A stretch of 64,000 nt of DNA from Cymbomonas tetramitiformis (taxonomy: Eukaryota > Chlorophyta > Pyramimonadophyceae > Pyramimonadales > Pyramimonadaceae): assembly GCA_001247695.2 (NCBI GenBank), contig LGRX02035288.1:1-64000 (forward strand), written 5' to 3'. Position 1 is the first letter of the stretch. The number at the start of each line of letters is the position of its first letter. Made by a program: the position numbers and the translations under genes. This document shows, piece after piece, positions 50,099-62,089 of the stretch. Under the pieces are notes generated by a model, which ran no database searches, was not told where the DNA came from, and saw only the letters and a program-made list of their open reading frames with translations.

Positions 50099-50380
50099 AT
50101 GTAGGGTGTGTTGGACCTGATGGGATAGGCATGTAGGGTGTGTCTGATCTTTTGGGCGTGCTTGATTGAATAGGCATGTAGGGTGTGTCAGATGTGATGG
50201 GCGTTTTGGGCGTGCCTGATTGGATAGGCTTGTAGGGTGTGTTGGACCTGATGGGATAGGCATGTAGGGTGTGTCTGATCTTTTGGGCGTGCTTGATTGA
50301 ATAGGCATGTAGGGTGTGTCAGATGTGATGGGCGTTTTGGGCGTGCCTGATTGGATAGGCTTGTAGGGTGTGCCTGACTG
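50099..50380. repeat. 131-bp tandem repeat, 2.2 copies
   Basis: gtagggtgtgttggacctga recurs after 131 bp (50,101 and 50,232). Within each unit the phrase ggcatgtagggtgtgt also repeats three to four times, so it is a higher-order minisatellite. Confidence 0.85.
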
Positions 50381-51644
50381 GATAGGAGGGCGGGCTTGAT
50401 GTGACTAGGTGAATATATATGGATTTGGAAAACGGGATGGAGTGCAGCATCATTATTGGGAAAACACGACCCTTCATGAATATGGTTTCCGTGCGTTCAC
50501 CCCACCCCTCCTGTTCTTGGCAACCTTTAGGCGCACCCCACCCCTTTAGCTCCTGCAGGGGATGGAGGGAGCTAAAGAGCTCTAGCATTTCTTTCGCACC
50601 CATCACCAGATTGCCAAGAGGCATGCGACAAGACAGTTCATTTGAATTAGCTTAAGAGCTAATTCAACATCACATGCTTCTAAGAGTATGTGAGAGGGAG
50701 CCTCTTTTGGATTTTGGGCCGCGCTGATTCGCAGCTTGATATGTGTTTCCCGGCCACTTCGCAGCTTCTTGCTGAGAATGTTCGAGTCTATTTTGGGAAG
50801 GGTGAGGTTGGAACGCAACGGAGGAGCCGGGGAATTCTGACCGATCGATCCTCTAGATGCACAGCGCCGGGGATCTCGATCTGTCACATCTCCATCCCAA
50901 TGATCCGTGACAGCTGTGCTTAATCTACCGTTGCAAAAACCTCGAAAACTCCGCATCACTTTAGCTCTTTCTTTTGCACCCGTAACCTAATTGCCACGTC
51001 TCGGAGACAGCAGGTGCACTTCACTCCCCCACCTCGCTCCATGCGCTCCATCTCAGAGAGCTCCGACCAACGCACCTCTCCATGTGCTCGTCGGGAACAG
51101 CTTTCAGGTCAATGTAAGAGTGGATCGCTGAAGGCAGCTGAGATCAGCCACCCCAGGGAGCAGCACTTACTGCCCTGGCGCAGGTGCAAGTGCCCTTGCG
51201 GCTGGTGTGACAAAAAAGATGCCCTCCAGCCAGATGATCAGACCCCAGCTTGCACAGGGCGGGCGGCGTCCAATCGCTGGTTTGGGCCGTGGTCATGTTG
51301 CCCTGCTCCTACGGCAGCGTCCAATTGCTGCGTCTGCCCGCATCGTCCGCAGTTGACAGTGTCTGCTGCCACACAGTGTCCGTGGCCCACTGCCGCATAC
51401 TGCAGCAGCTGCGCCAAGCTTAACACCACCGCTGCATGCACTGCGCGCTGCCGGTTGAGGACGTGCCGCCTGCCCGTCCCCTCGCGAGGCCCCATGCTCC
51501 CTCTGCATAGAGTCCCCCATGTCCAGTGGCCCAGTACCACTACGGGCACAACGTAGGCGCGTGCCTGCAGCAGCACCGCCCTCTCCCAAGCCTACCGGAT
51601 GCAAGGCCAAACTGTGGGCGCGCACCTGCCCCCACCTTTGCAGG
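50381..51644. other. no supported gene
   Basis: GC-rich with several Cys-rich ORFs (for example 51,014-51,556) that have no consistent motif spacing. Contains ctagctcttt/aaagagctc inverted words around 50,565 and 50,650. Nothing further. Confidence 0.35.
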
Positions 51645-51843
51645 GGAGACGCTTCTCCTTGGCCGTGTGGTGGCGCTCCTTGTCGCCTTTGACGTCGGTG
51701 GCATATTTCAAGCCGTCTTTGTCGGTGTCTCTCGCCTTTCCTGGGTACCCGACATTGTCGATGGGCCAGCACACCTCCACCTGGCTTCCCGGCGCCAGCT
51801 TCGGATAAAGTTGACAGCCGGAGCCCACCCTGTATCCTGGAGG
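51645..51843 (-). CDS. Tudor-like domain exon(s)
   Basis: About 65 codons with the pattern GSQVEVCWPIDNVGYPGKA, then DTDKDGLKYATDVKGDKE and HTAKEKRL. It matches the small Tudor/PWWP-like barrel common in algal nuclear proteins (G..VEVyWP.d..wYpG.v, then Y.DGD.E...l..E). Such domains read histone methylation. The usual WYPG is GYPG and YDDGD is degraded to DVKGD, so it may be decayed. ctacctccag just upstream could be an acceptor. The open frame continues into a minisatellite on its 5' side and is not a real extension. Confidence 0.4.
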
Positions 51844-51896
51844 TAGTAACTTACCAGGAGCTGGAGATGCGGAACACTTTGTGTGGAGAGGGCGAG

Positions 51897-52797
51897 GGCG
51901 CTGGCATGCCTTGAAACCCACCCAGCGCCGCGCTGGCATGCCTTGACACCCACCCAGCGCCACGCTGGCATGCCTTGACACCCACCAAGTGCCGCGCTGG
52001 CATGCCTTGACACCCACCCAGCGCCGCGCTGGCATGCCTTGACACCCACCCAGCGCCACGCTGGCATGCCTTGACACCCACCCAGCGCCACGCTGGCATG
52101 CCTTGAAACCCACCCAGCGCCGCGCTGGCATGCCTTGACACCCACCCAGCGCCGCGCTGGCATGCCTTGAAACCCACCCAGCGCCACGCTGGCTTGCCTT
52201 GACACCCACCCAGCGCCGCGCTGGCGTGCCTTGAAACTCTCCTAGCGCCGCGCTGGCATGCCTTGAAAACCTCCTGGCGCCGCGCTGGCATGCCTTGAAA
52301 CTCTCTCCCAGCGCCACGCTGGCGTGCCTTGAAACCCACCCAGCGCCGCGCTGGCATGCCTTGACACCCTCCCAGCGCCGCGCTGGCATGCCTTGAAGCC
52401 CTCTCTCAGCGCCGCCCTGGCTTGCCTTGAAAACCTCCCAGCGCCGCGCTGGCATGCCTTGAAACCCACCCGGCGCCGCGCTGGCATGCCTTGACACCCA
52501 CCCAGCGCCACGCTGGCATGCCTTGACACCCACCCGGCGCCGCGCTGGCGTGCCTTGAAGCTCTCCTAGCGCCGCGCTCGCATGCCTTGACACCCACCCA
52601 GCGCCACGCTGGCTTGCCTTGACACCCACCCAGCGCCACGCTGGCGTGCCTTGAAACTCTCCTTGTGCCGCGCTGGAATGCCTTGAAACCCACCCAGCGC
52701 CGCGCTGGCATGCCTTGAAACTCTCTCCCAGCGCCACGCTGGCATGCCTTGAAACCCACCCAGCGCCGCGCTGGCATGCCTTGAAACCCACCCAGCG
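51897..52797. repeat. 32-bp minisatellite, about 28 copies
   Basis: Consensus close to ggcatgccttgacacccacc then cagcgccgcgct, repeated from 51,897 to 52,797 with a/g and c/t variants. All three minus-strand frames are open across it because the unit lacks stops; the resulting KACQRGAGWVSRHAS peptides are not evidence of a gene. Confidence 0.93.
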
Positions 52798-55700
52798 CTT
52801 CGGAACTTCGGATAATGATGGCATTTGCCCAGCATCTGTTATCGGAGGCGCATAGCGAAGCTCCTGCGTATTCGCCCGCCTTAGAAGCACCAATCCATCA
52901 TGCGGTGAAGGGCTACACTGCCTGGCCACCAAGGCATGACCTCAAAGCACTGCAATCTCATTTCGGAAGCTTTTCCGTTGTCCCACATGCACCAACTTTG
53001 TTTTAAGCTGCCATCATCAATGCAGGTTGAGAGGGAGTTGATAGGTGAGGTGACGTGCAGATGACTATGCTGCAGAGCAAGCCTTCTACCAAGACCTTAC
53101 AGAAGCTGCAGAAATACCCCTCCTCACTGGCCGCTTTCAAGTTCCCCTTGTAAAATTCTTCCCGTAGATGTTGCAAATGCATGCATTGTGTGTTTTTCGT
53201 CACATGCTGCATTATGAATCGTACATTGGTCTATTGTATTGATGAAGACCCGGATAGTAGAGACTAAGCACGTTTTCATTATTGGATGATTGTTTATTTG
53301 CATATATAAGGTTGCTGTATGGTATGCATAGTTGTGATACAGCAGCAAGACAGGATGTAGAATGAACCAAAGGATAGAGTTGGTTTCCAGTCATGATGAG
53401 GTGATGGATTGCAGTTTGGCTAACATATGTGGTAGACTGACTAATCGTGTATGTGCGCGTAATGAGGGCATGGTGTTTCTCTCTCCTAGACCTTTGGAGC
53501 ACTGGAATACAGGTCCCACAATACAGACTCATTCGGGCACGTGCATGCGGCAGTATGAAAGTCCACACTTGTTGTATGTTGGCCCAATCACAATTCACAT
53601 AGCATACATATTCTACAATGCATGCCGTGGTAACATTAGGGACCCGTGGTCCACCAAGCATCGCATTAATCCTTGTTGGAAGTCTTGGCAAAGCTCGCGC
53701 CAGCGAGCATCGCGAGAATTACGTCTGCATAGATCCTTCACGGATCATAATTGGTATATATTTCATTTACAAACACTCATACCACCCTATGTCATGGATC
53801 ATATGCGCGGTGCTAACGGTGCATAGTTATCGATTTTTTAGTTGGGAGAACAATTATTCGTTGAGGGACAATGTATGAGTAGGTACAAGCGGGGGATAGC
53901 TGTACAAAGCACGCACGAACTAAAAACACCCTCATCCATGCGATGACGTGAACATCATTGACTTGCTACCTGTATTGATCGATTTTGCGATATGCCCGCC
54001 TATCGAGCAACAGGGATATGATATTCCAATAGCACATGAAGATAGTTAGCGACGTTTTGATTAACAATGTCGCCAATGGTTTCATCGTTGCGCAACACTG
54101 AACGACACCGCATAGGTCATCCTTGGTGATTGATCCCAATGGTGTTCGATTGCCCTTTGGCTGACGACGCGTCAGTAGAATCAACGTGAACGATAAATCG
54201 ACGCCTAGTACCGACACCATCGTTGAGCATGGTAAACTTTGATAAGGTACAATAGGTCAACGTCGGTGTCGTATCAATAATGGAATCCGACGTAGCACCG
54301 ACGATTTGATGATATAGTGGTGCCTGCTGGTACGCACATGGAATATCGGTATTGTTCTATCAATGCATGGCTTCCCTGATCCCGCGACCATTCAAGGTGC
54401 CACCAACAGCGGCCGTAGCGACGTTGGTCAACGAGCGCAACGATGGGCCCTCCGAGTAGGTCCCTCCGAGAGCGCATGAATCAACCAAACACCACAGCTA
54501 TTGGCAAGCATCAAGCACATCTTCTCGGCAACGCAACAAACATTAGTTTTCTTGTTCGACCCAAGCGATAGAAGAATAAAGTGGTGGTGCAAATTGTACG
54601 TCTGCATGGACCCATATCACCAAATCAAATTTGCAAGGCTGTGGGGCGTTAAACGAAATCCATTCAAGCGAGTAACCCATCTACCATTACCTAATCACAC
54701 GCGTTTTCTACCGATATCGGTTGGTCTGCATCTTATACTCGTTATCGTTGTCATCTGCGCCGCGGGCGAGGAGCCGATCGCGATTGGCTAGCGTGGTGGA
54801 TGACGAATTTTCGTTTTGTTGCCACCTCTGTAAATAATTCTTGCCGTAACTTTTGCAATTGCGGCAGTGTTTGGTTGGTTCATGCAATGATATAACCTTT
54901 GTTCGTTCCCGCGTAAGTGTTGCAGCCCGGGAGCGCTTGCTCCCAGCTTGAGATGCGCACACATCGCTGGTATACATATTCGATTTGGGGAAGCGTATAT
55001 GGATCTGCGTGTCGGAGTGTGGTTTCTATTGAAACTGATAAGCTGTTGTGTGTCGGCAAGTGAATTGCCCGAGATATATAAAATCTCCGAAAATATTTCC
55101 GCGCGTGCATCATTGCATACTATACAGAAAGCGACGGAACTCATGATAAAGCTAGAAAAAAATACATTCCACCCTTTGAGTAGATTGGTTAGTTAGGAAA
55201 TGCCGCAGACGTGGGGGCCCTTGGAAGTGAATCTCACAAAGCATTTCGCGTGAACAGTGAATATGAAAATACGAAGATTCGCCGGAATTCGTTGACGAAA
55301 TGATATGTGATGGTGCCACGTTCTGTCGCATCATACTCAGATATCATTAACTAGATATCTCGGGAGAAGTGGGCGAAATATTATGTTGACTCGACTTAGC
55401 AGAATTTAGATGAAGATAAGAATTAAGATGATTCCTGAGACCTATACCCAAAATTGACGTTAGTCAAACGCGGCTACATAACAACAATTAAGGGATGCTC
55501 AAAATTTGGGGATATCTTAAAACATGTTTTGGGATTGGGAATATTATGTTATCAACGAATTCAGTTTGATGCAACTTAAATTTGTGACAAACCGAAGTTG
55601 CAAAAAAGAAGTGTGTTCGGGATTTCGGGAATGGGAGTTTGCTAACATAAAGTATGTGTGATAACAATAAAATGTCAATATCGCGTTTATGTGGCATGCA

Positions 55701-56837
55701 ACAGGTCGTGTGCTCATGCAATCGTGCTACATAACACCATGCTTGACACAATATGCTATCGCGATGCGCTGCGATGCCGTGTGGATGTGCGCTCGCGTCG
55801 GGGAAGCGGTCGTGGGACAAGGCAGTCACGAGCTCAAGGTCACTAGTTCAAAATCTAAAGTAATTCTTCGAAGTTTCAAACTTGACATGGATTGCGCAGA
55901 GTATTATATTTGCAGGCATTCGCGCTTTCCCCCCTGTGCTCTGACCAGTGACTTTGTACGTGTACGTCTATTTCGCGCACATCTTTGGTATATATTGTGC
56001 GATGCGCTTTCGGAATTGGGTGTCGCGTGCTTAGCTGGTTCCAGTTATTGAGACCGTATGGTTAAGAGTTGTTTGAGGCTTGCAACTTTCTGCCAGACAT
56101 GTGTTATTCTTGATGCGCCAGTGTTGTCGGTGGCAGACGTGCGAGGGATCGCTCTTTAGGCATCGGAATGTAGCTTCCAGGACATGAACCCTTCCGTTTA
56201 CGTTTTTGCCATCCCTCACTGTTCTGAACTGGACTTGCAAATAGAATCTGCGCTCCGTATGCGACGCTGACTATATCCTTGTTTTGGGACTTTTGTTTGT
56301 TGATGATCGCGTGGTAATATTGCGACTGGGGCTTGTCTCGGGATAATTCCTTGGTCTTCATTGGCCATGCTACGGTTGTTACCTGCAGTTGATGTATTTT
56401 CCCCAGTGTCGCCTGTGGTGAGTGTAATCGCTTTGACCGCAGGGTTATTACAAGTAAAGCGTCCGGTGAAATTCACGAAAAGCAGATGTGCTTCACATTC
56501 GCTGCACCTACTTATCTATTAGTAAATTTGTTCGTCTATCTCCGATTGATAGTCGTAATCGTGTACTCGGTCAGGCTTTAGAACAAGGACAACCGTGTTC
56601 GGGAATCGAAGTTATATTTCAAGGCAGTGCGCACAATCCCTGCACCTGCGCGACCTTTAGTAAACTGTTTGGTATGTTACTCATACACGCAAACGTGCAT
56701 TTGTGCAGGATTGGCACCCAGACAAGAAATTCATTTTTCGTGTCTGCGAATCTCTCTGTACAAGAAAAGTGAAAACTGAACCACAGCCTTTTCGAATCGA
56801 TTGCCTACGTCGTGCTAATCGGAGAGTATGTACCCAT
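52798..56837. other. 4-kb stretch without a supported gene
   Basis: Unique sequence of mixed composition. ORFs such as 53,362-53,826 and 53,618-53,878 overlap in different frames without recognisable domains. No repeats of note, no RNA gene recognised. Spliced genes with short exons could hide here. Confidence 0.4.
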
Positions 56838-56910
56838 ATAGATAGATAGATGGATAGCTTAGTCTTGGAGCTCTAAGAGTATAGATAGATAGATAGATAG
56901 ATAGATAGCT
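56838..56910. repeat. GATA microsatellite
   Basis: Two (gata)n tracts, about 56,838-56,856 and 56,880-56,908, separated by unique sequence. Confidence 0.9.
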
Positions 56911-58138
56911 CCGTGCAGTATATAGTTTCAGTATGTATAGCCCCATGCAGTATATATAGCTCAGCGCAGATATATAGTCAAAACGTATATTGCCCAGATT
57001 GTCCAGTCTAAACGATTGTATAGCAGATAACCGTAGAGCCGGGATATAGAGACACTCAAACTTGAATTTTCTTGACGCTACGAGTACGTACATCAATGTT
57101 TTATTTTAACAATTATTAAGTTTAGACTCCCCAAACTTGAGACTCCTGCACGAAGCAATAGCAAAACATATCATTATCGATCGTTGAACGTTATTTGTTA
57201 TGGATCGATGGAATAACATTGTCATTATTGACACAGGCCGTACGTAACGCAAGCACGAGGACTCGGGTCATAAATTTGTTGCATTCGTGATATAGGTGTA
57301 TGGTCGGGGCCTACACCGGGACTTCTGGGAGGGTTGTTGGATTATGCCCCCCGCGCTCTGTCATACTGGTTGTGACAAATGCTCAGTAGTCTAGCCTGAC
57401 CGAACCGTGGCCGATGACCGAACAGCGACACCGTGAGTCTCGAACTCGAGCCCGTTACATATTTGGGTGTAGGTGTGTTTAACTACCTTGATATTCCGTC
57501 GGAAAGGTATTCCCTGCTGAGTTTGGATATCCGATTCTATCCAACAATGATTGCTGCCCATATCTCAGAACATCATGGTCACGTCGCGATTTCTGTTCGC
57601 AATGTGACTGTGAGCCTTCCCAGACGGTGCCCAATACCGTTTTACCTTACCCGGCCTAAACATAGTTGAAATAATATATAATGGATATTTTACCTTCCCT
57701 TTGCGTGAAGTACGTGGGCCCGTGACCTATTGGGATATGCCCTTCGAGATGGTATATCATATAACGTGGCTAATGTAATGGCGGGATATCATTTTTTAGA
57801 GTACAATTTCGACTTTCACACACCACGACAACATAACTCATGGTACATGTAACTTCCGTATTACAAATACTGCATTGTACTAGTGCATTAAACCACATTC
57901 TGTTCAAGATAGTTAATGTTTGTTCTCACAACGAGCGTTTTTCTCGAGAATCAAAAGCAACAAGCTATTTCCAAGAAGACGTATCCGGGCTTCGAGCTCC
58001 AGGTTTTATGCAAGTCTGGCATTATGCATCCGAGCGGCACGGAAGGTTAATAAGTACAAGCACGTTTTGCACACATCTTGTCAACACGGTGCAAATATTA
58101 TGCTTCAAAAGCAGCGAAGCATCACACAATTACGCAAC
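56911..58138. other. no supported gene
   Basis: Holds a 30-40 bp word (gcctacaccgggacttctgg at 57,310) also found near 29,938 inside the virus-like insert. The 3' exons of the EF-hand gene should lie in the right part on the minus strand, but I could not define them. Confidence 0.35.
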
Positions 58139-59096
58139 CTTGTCCACTTGGAGTATAGTTGTTGCAAATTTTTCCAAATAAACTGCCCTCTTCATCCAAC
58201 ATCGAATACCAGATTGAAACAGCAAACACAATTTCTGTAGGTTTAATCACGCCGTCGATGACACCGTCCTGTAAGGGTAGCACATAAACGTAGTAAACAG
58301 CTATTGACCGGCTTTGCAATGATGACGACTGGCAACAAAAACAAGCGGGGCGTGCTTCGCATCTATGGCTTGGAAAAGCGCGCGAGATGGGGATTGCTTC
58401 GAAGTCCGTCGCAACAACTTTCCAAGCCGCATGATGTCCGCACAATACACGAAATAAATGCACACTGGCTACCGGACCTTTCCATCAGCAAAACGAAGGA
58501 CTTGTTCGAGGTCAGAATCAGAAGGAGGTTCGCCGTCGTTCAGATCTTGTAGAAACTGAAAGAACGATTCCTCAGCCCTCTTAGCAGGTACGGGATTCAT
58601 CGCAGCAAAGATTATATTTCAGAGCAGCAAGCGATGGAGGAAGTTCTTCATACGAATATACTTTCAAAAAGAATTTTCAGCAATGTGAGTGCTTGTTTGA
58701 AGCAGACAGAGTCATTACCTCTTTCAACTCTTCACGGGAAAGAGTGCCGGTTTGGCTTTTGTCATATTTCGACATTACTTCTTGAATATAACCTTTATTT
58801 GACTGGTATGCACTCCAAGCATCTGCAGCAACCAAAAACTCTTTACGACTGACACCGCCGTCCAGAACACCATCATGAGAGTCCGCGATGTGCAAGACAA
58901 GAGAAACTTCGTCGTCAGATACTGGTGTTTCTTCATTTAAAAACTTTAGAAACTCCGCTAGCTCTGCTCTATTGAGCGAGCCACTCCTGGTTTCGTCAAA
59001 TTGTCGGAAAACTTCGTCAATTTTTTTTTGTTCTTCTCGTTTCTTTTGCTTTGCCGCGTCTCTTTTTTTTTTGGCAACATATATAGCTGCTGCCAT
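58139..59096 (-). CDS. calmodulin-like EF-hand protein, at least three exons
   Basis: Exon 1 (59096-58719) starts MAAAIYVAKKKRDAA, a short N-terminal segment plus a basic helix, then EF-hand 1 (FDETRSGSLNRAELAEF), a lengthened EF-hand 2 (ADSHDGVLDGGVSRKEF) and EF-hand 3 (YDKSQTGTLSREELKE). Exon 2 (58555-58478) continues FLQDLNDGEPPSDSDLEQVL. Exon 3 (58268-58139) gives EF-hand 4 of the lengthened type (DGVIDGVIKPTE) and SIWYSMLDEE. All introns are GT-AG (163 and 209 bp) and the first two junctions are phase 0. Exon 3 ends in phase 1 at caag|gttgcg, so at least one more exon exists. The paired canonical and lengthened hands suggest a duplicated unit. Role: calcium sensor, partner unknown. Confidence 0.8.
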
Positions 59097-59437
59097 TATT
59101 CACAAGTGAAGGTAGAAGTATACCTAGATTGAAGATACAAATATTATGAAGATGCAAATATTATAATCTTCAAGATACAAATAGGGTTGAGTTTGCCCGG
59201 AGTTAACGCAAATCTGTAATCTCGCTCACGACACTCGACTGAAGCTCTCTTCTGAGGCAATCTCCTCTCAACGGAACATACAAGATACATTGAACATTCA
59301 TTTTGATTTTGCATTTTCACCTGTGAAAAAAAACTGTTTTTCCTGATCGACTCGATTTTCTGATCGAATGTGATCGATTTTATGATCTGCACTTCTGCAG
59401 AGCGAGAGGTCAAAGCAGGGGGAGTCGTATAGCATCA

Positions 59438-59620
59438 GAGCTGGTCCCTTATATCGATTTTCGGGTTATAAGGGTTCGCCATTATAAGGGTGACCCGAGC
59501 TGATATAATGGTTATACCACCCTTATATAAGGGTCAATATAATGGCATATAATTATATAAGGGTCCGCAACCCTTATATAATGGTCTAGACGCTTATAAG
59601 GGCGATATAAAGGGGAAAGG
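59438..59620. mobile_element. possible pogo/Tigger-like remnant
   Basis: cagagctggtcccttatatc followed by repeated (t)tata(t)aaggg words on both strands, resembling the long terminal repeats of Tc1/mariner-pogo elements (CAGT...CC..TATAA.G..). No transposase and no clear TA duplication, so it may equally be a low-complexity repeat. Confidence 0.25.
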
Positions 59621-60721
59621 AAAAGGGGAAAGAAAAAGTAGAAAAGGAGGAGAACCGCCACAAAAGAACGAAGATGCTTGCTTGTTAGCACGCGACGAAG
59701 CATAACAAGCAAGCACAAACCACGCAAGTAAAAGAAACCGAATCTCTGTTAGTGATAAGTCTCGTGTAACGTTCAAAATACACGAGTAATCACTCAGTAC
59801 GAATAAGAAAACCCGCCAATAAGAAAGTAGCCAGCTTTGTTGGGTGGAGAGGGTGCCCGATTTGGTGAATATTGCTGGCTGGCTTTCCTCTCGACAGTGT
59901 TAAGAAATAAGAGAATACGGTGTTAAGCTAAGAAAATGGGGGTGCTGGCGGGGGTACCAGATTTGGCGAATATTGCTGGCTGGCCCCAAATCTCCGGTTT
60001 TCTTAACACTGGGTGATTACTGTGACACCTCGTAAATCTAAATATCACAAAACCGAAAATGAATAGTCAAGCGACCAATAAAAACGCGATATTTCAACGG
60101 TGACAAGGAGACGGTTCCGCCAAACGGGACGAGGAGACATAGACAGGACACAGGAGACGAAGACCCTCGAGGAGAGGGAGATTATGATGATCGAGAGGAC
60201 AGGATAGATTCCCGCTCGATCGGGCTGTCTGGATCGCGTGAGAATTCGCCCATCGTCTCAACGTCAGCGTCATCTCATGAGAAGACCAGCGCAGCGTCCA
60301 GCCGAGCGCCCGCGCCCGTCGGCGTCGCGTGCGGTGGAGCCTGTCCAGCCGAGCTCTGTCCAGCCGACGATGTTGGAACCTGAACGCTCGGCTGAAGAAT
60401 GAAGTGAGACGGAACAAGTCTGACGCTCGCATGCGCTCGGCTGAGACTGGAACCAGTCGAGTGCAAGCGCACGGCATTGGCATTGGCAGGCAACTCTCTA
60501 CTCTGTATATAAACTAATCATAACTGCGACAGAACTTGAACTCAACTGCCCGCTGCTCAAACATTGAACACTCTTCTTTCCATCTAGTGCAGTTGTACCG
60601 AAACCAAAACACCTAATGTGGGATGGATTGAGGTAGTATGCGTTAATGCTTTACTCTATGGATACGTCGACGCTTTGGTTTACACCAGTTCCAGCATTTT
60701 AATCACAGTTTCAGTTTCGCA
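59621..60721. other. intergenic, 5' region of the GT29 gene
   Basis: Contains a repeated phrase (ttggtgaatattgctggctgg at 59,861 and ttggcgaatattgctggctgg at 59,963) about 100 bp apart. tgtatataaact near 60,502 is a candidate TATA box about 220 bp before the ATG. No gene. Confidence 0.4.
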
Positions 60722-62076
60722 ATGAGTACAAATAAGAGCTTGTGGAGTGCAGTCCCACGCTTAGTGCTTGTCGCATGTCTCACGATGACCATAACACTCG
60801 ACACCCGAGGGGTGAAGGCTGTAGAGAATGTCACAACGCACGACAGTCCTTCTGTCCTTGAGAGTCTCAAACTCATCCACTCGCATTCTGAAGGAATCAT
60901 CCAAGAACATGGGAGTCTACAGGCAGAGACTCCCGCGCCTAAATTAAAGACTCCCGCGCCTGTCCAGCAGCCCGTTGTATTGCAGGAGCACCGTGGTCCT
61001 ATCCCAAAATTGTCACCAAGACCTACAAATGTGTCACAGGATGCGCGAAAATTGCAGCAAGTGAATTCGCTTGCAACCGCTGGGTTTCCAGGCTTCGAAA
61101 GTTTAAAACCCATCTCAGAAGCTGGTCTTAAAATAGCCATAGTAGCCAACGGGAAGTCAGTATTAAGTGAAAAAGGCAAGGGTGCGCTGATCGATGCACA
61201 TGACCTGGTTTGTCGGTTCAACTATTTCAAAACAGCAGGATACGAAGATTTCGTTGGAAAAAGGGTAGATCTCTGGTTTCTGGGAGAGCTTAAGGAGCCT
61301 GGTCCACGGGGCACGCGTGGGGTTCTGGGCCCTCGCGGCGGCACCATGGTAAGACCTTACTAACGCTTTTTACCTCATCGGTTTCTCCACACTTGCACTT
61401 TGCGCTGTGCTCGTTATGACGTTAGTAGAATTCGTTCAGCTGTGGCTGTCCTTGAGCTGCCGCCAAGCTGCCCCGACGCTTTTACACTGAGCTCTCGCTG
61501 GGCCTCTCCCTTCTCACGGTGTTTTGAAGGCCGATCGCCGCGATCTTTTCTAATCACACTCCGCCTTCGCACTCGTCCCCTTGGTTCACTGCCGTTAACT
61601 CCGCCAGCTGCTGCTCATTTGTTCCGCAGGATTTGTCACAGAAACCGCAGAAGTACATAATTCCGATCGTGTACCCGACCTCGCCTGCCTGCGCGAAGAA
61701 GGCGCGGCTCGCTATGTGCCAGCCTGACAAGGGCAGTCGGAAGTATCGGAAGGCCACCGAAGCGCTTCTGCGCAAGTCGTACGCGAAATATAAAATGGCG
61801 GATAAGCTGGAGTTTATGCCCACCCAAATAGAGCAGCTCTTGCAGTTGAAGTACAGATACGGCGAGCGGTGGCCGTCCTCTGGCATCCTCGCTCTGGTCT
61901 ACCTGTTAGAGATGTACCCGAATGCTATTATCAGCACGCACGGTTACGATTTCGCCTCGGCCTCTCTCGGGCATTATTGGGAAAAGGTGACGGCGCGCAA
62001 ACGAGGCCCCCTTTCCCCGGGCAGCCGTTCGAGACCTCGGACACCTCGCGTGGGCCCAATCTCGCCCGTGACGTGA
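60722..62076 (+). CDS. GT29 sialyltransferase-like protein, two exons
   Basis: Exon 1 (60722-61348) starts MSTNKSLWSAVPRLVLVACL: a cytoplasmic stub, a signal anchor, a Pro-rich stem, then sialylmotif L (LKIAIVANGKSVLS, then LIDAHDLVCRFNYFKTAGYE). The intron 61349-61629 (281 bp) has gtaaga and ccgcag ends, phase 0 on both sides. Exon 2 carries sialylmotif S (WPSSGILALVYLLEMYPNAI, THGYDF) and the HYWEK of motif VS. The catalytic landmarks are thus present, and the enzyme would act in the Golgi lumen on glycans. After HYWEK the frame runs on 31 codons without likeness, and gaaaag|gtgacg may be another donor. Tandem repeats begin at once, so the 3' end may be lost. Without the splice, exon 1 would stop at 61363. 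Confidence 0.75.
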
Positions 62077-62089
62077 TAGCCACGTGTCG

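Noticed and set aside
51592..52932. 446-codon minus-strand ORF
   Set aside because: Most of it is the 32-bp minisatellite, open in all frames. Only the last 65 codons (51,645-51,843) have protein-like content.
53362..53878. Pair of overlapping plus-strand ORFs
   Set aside because: Neither frame has a domain or a convincing coding character, and no splice signals decide between them.
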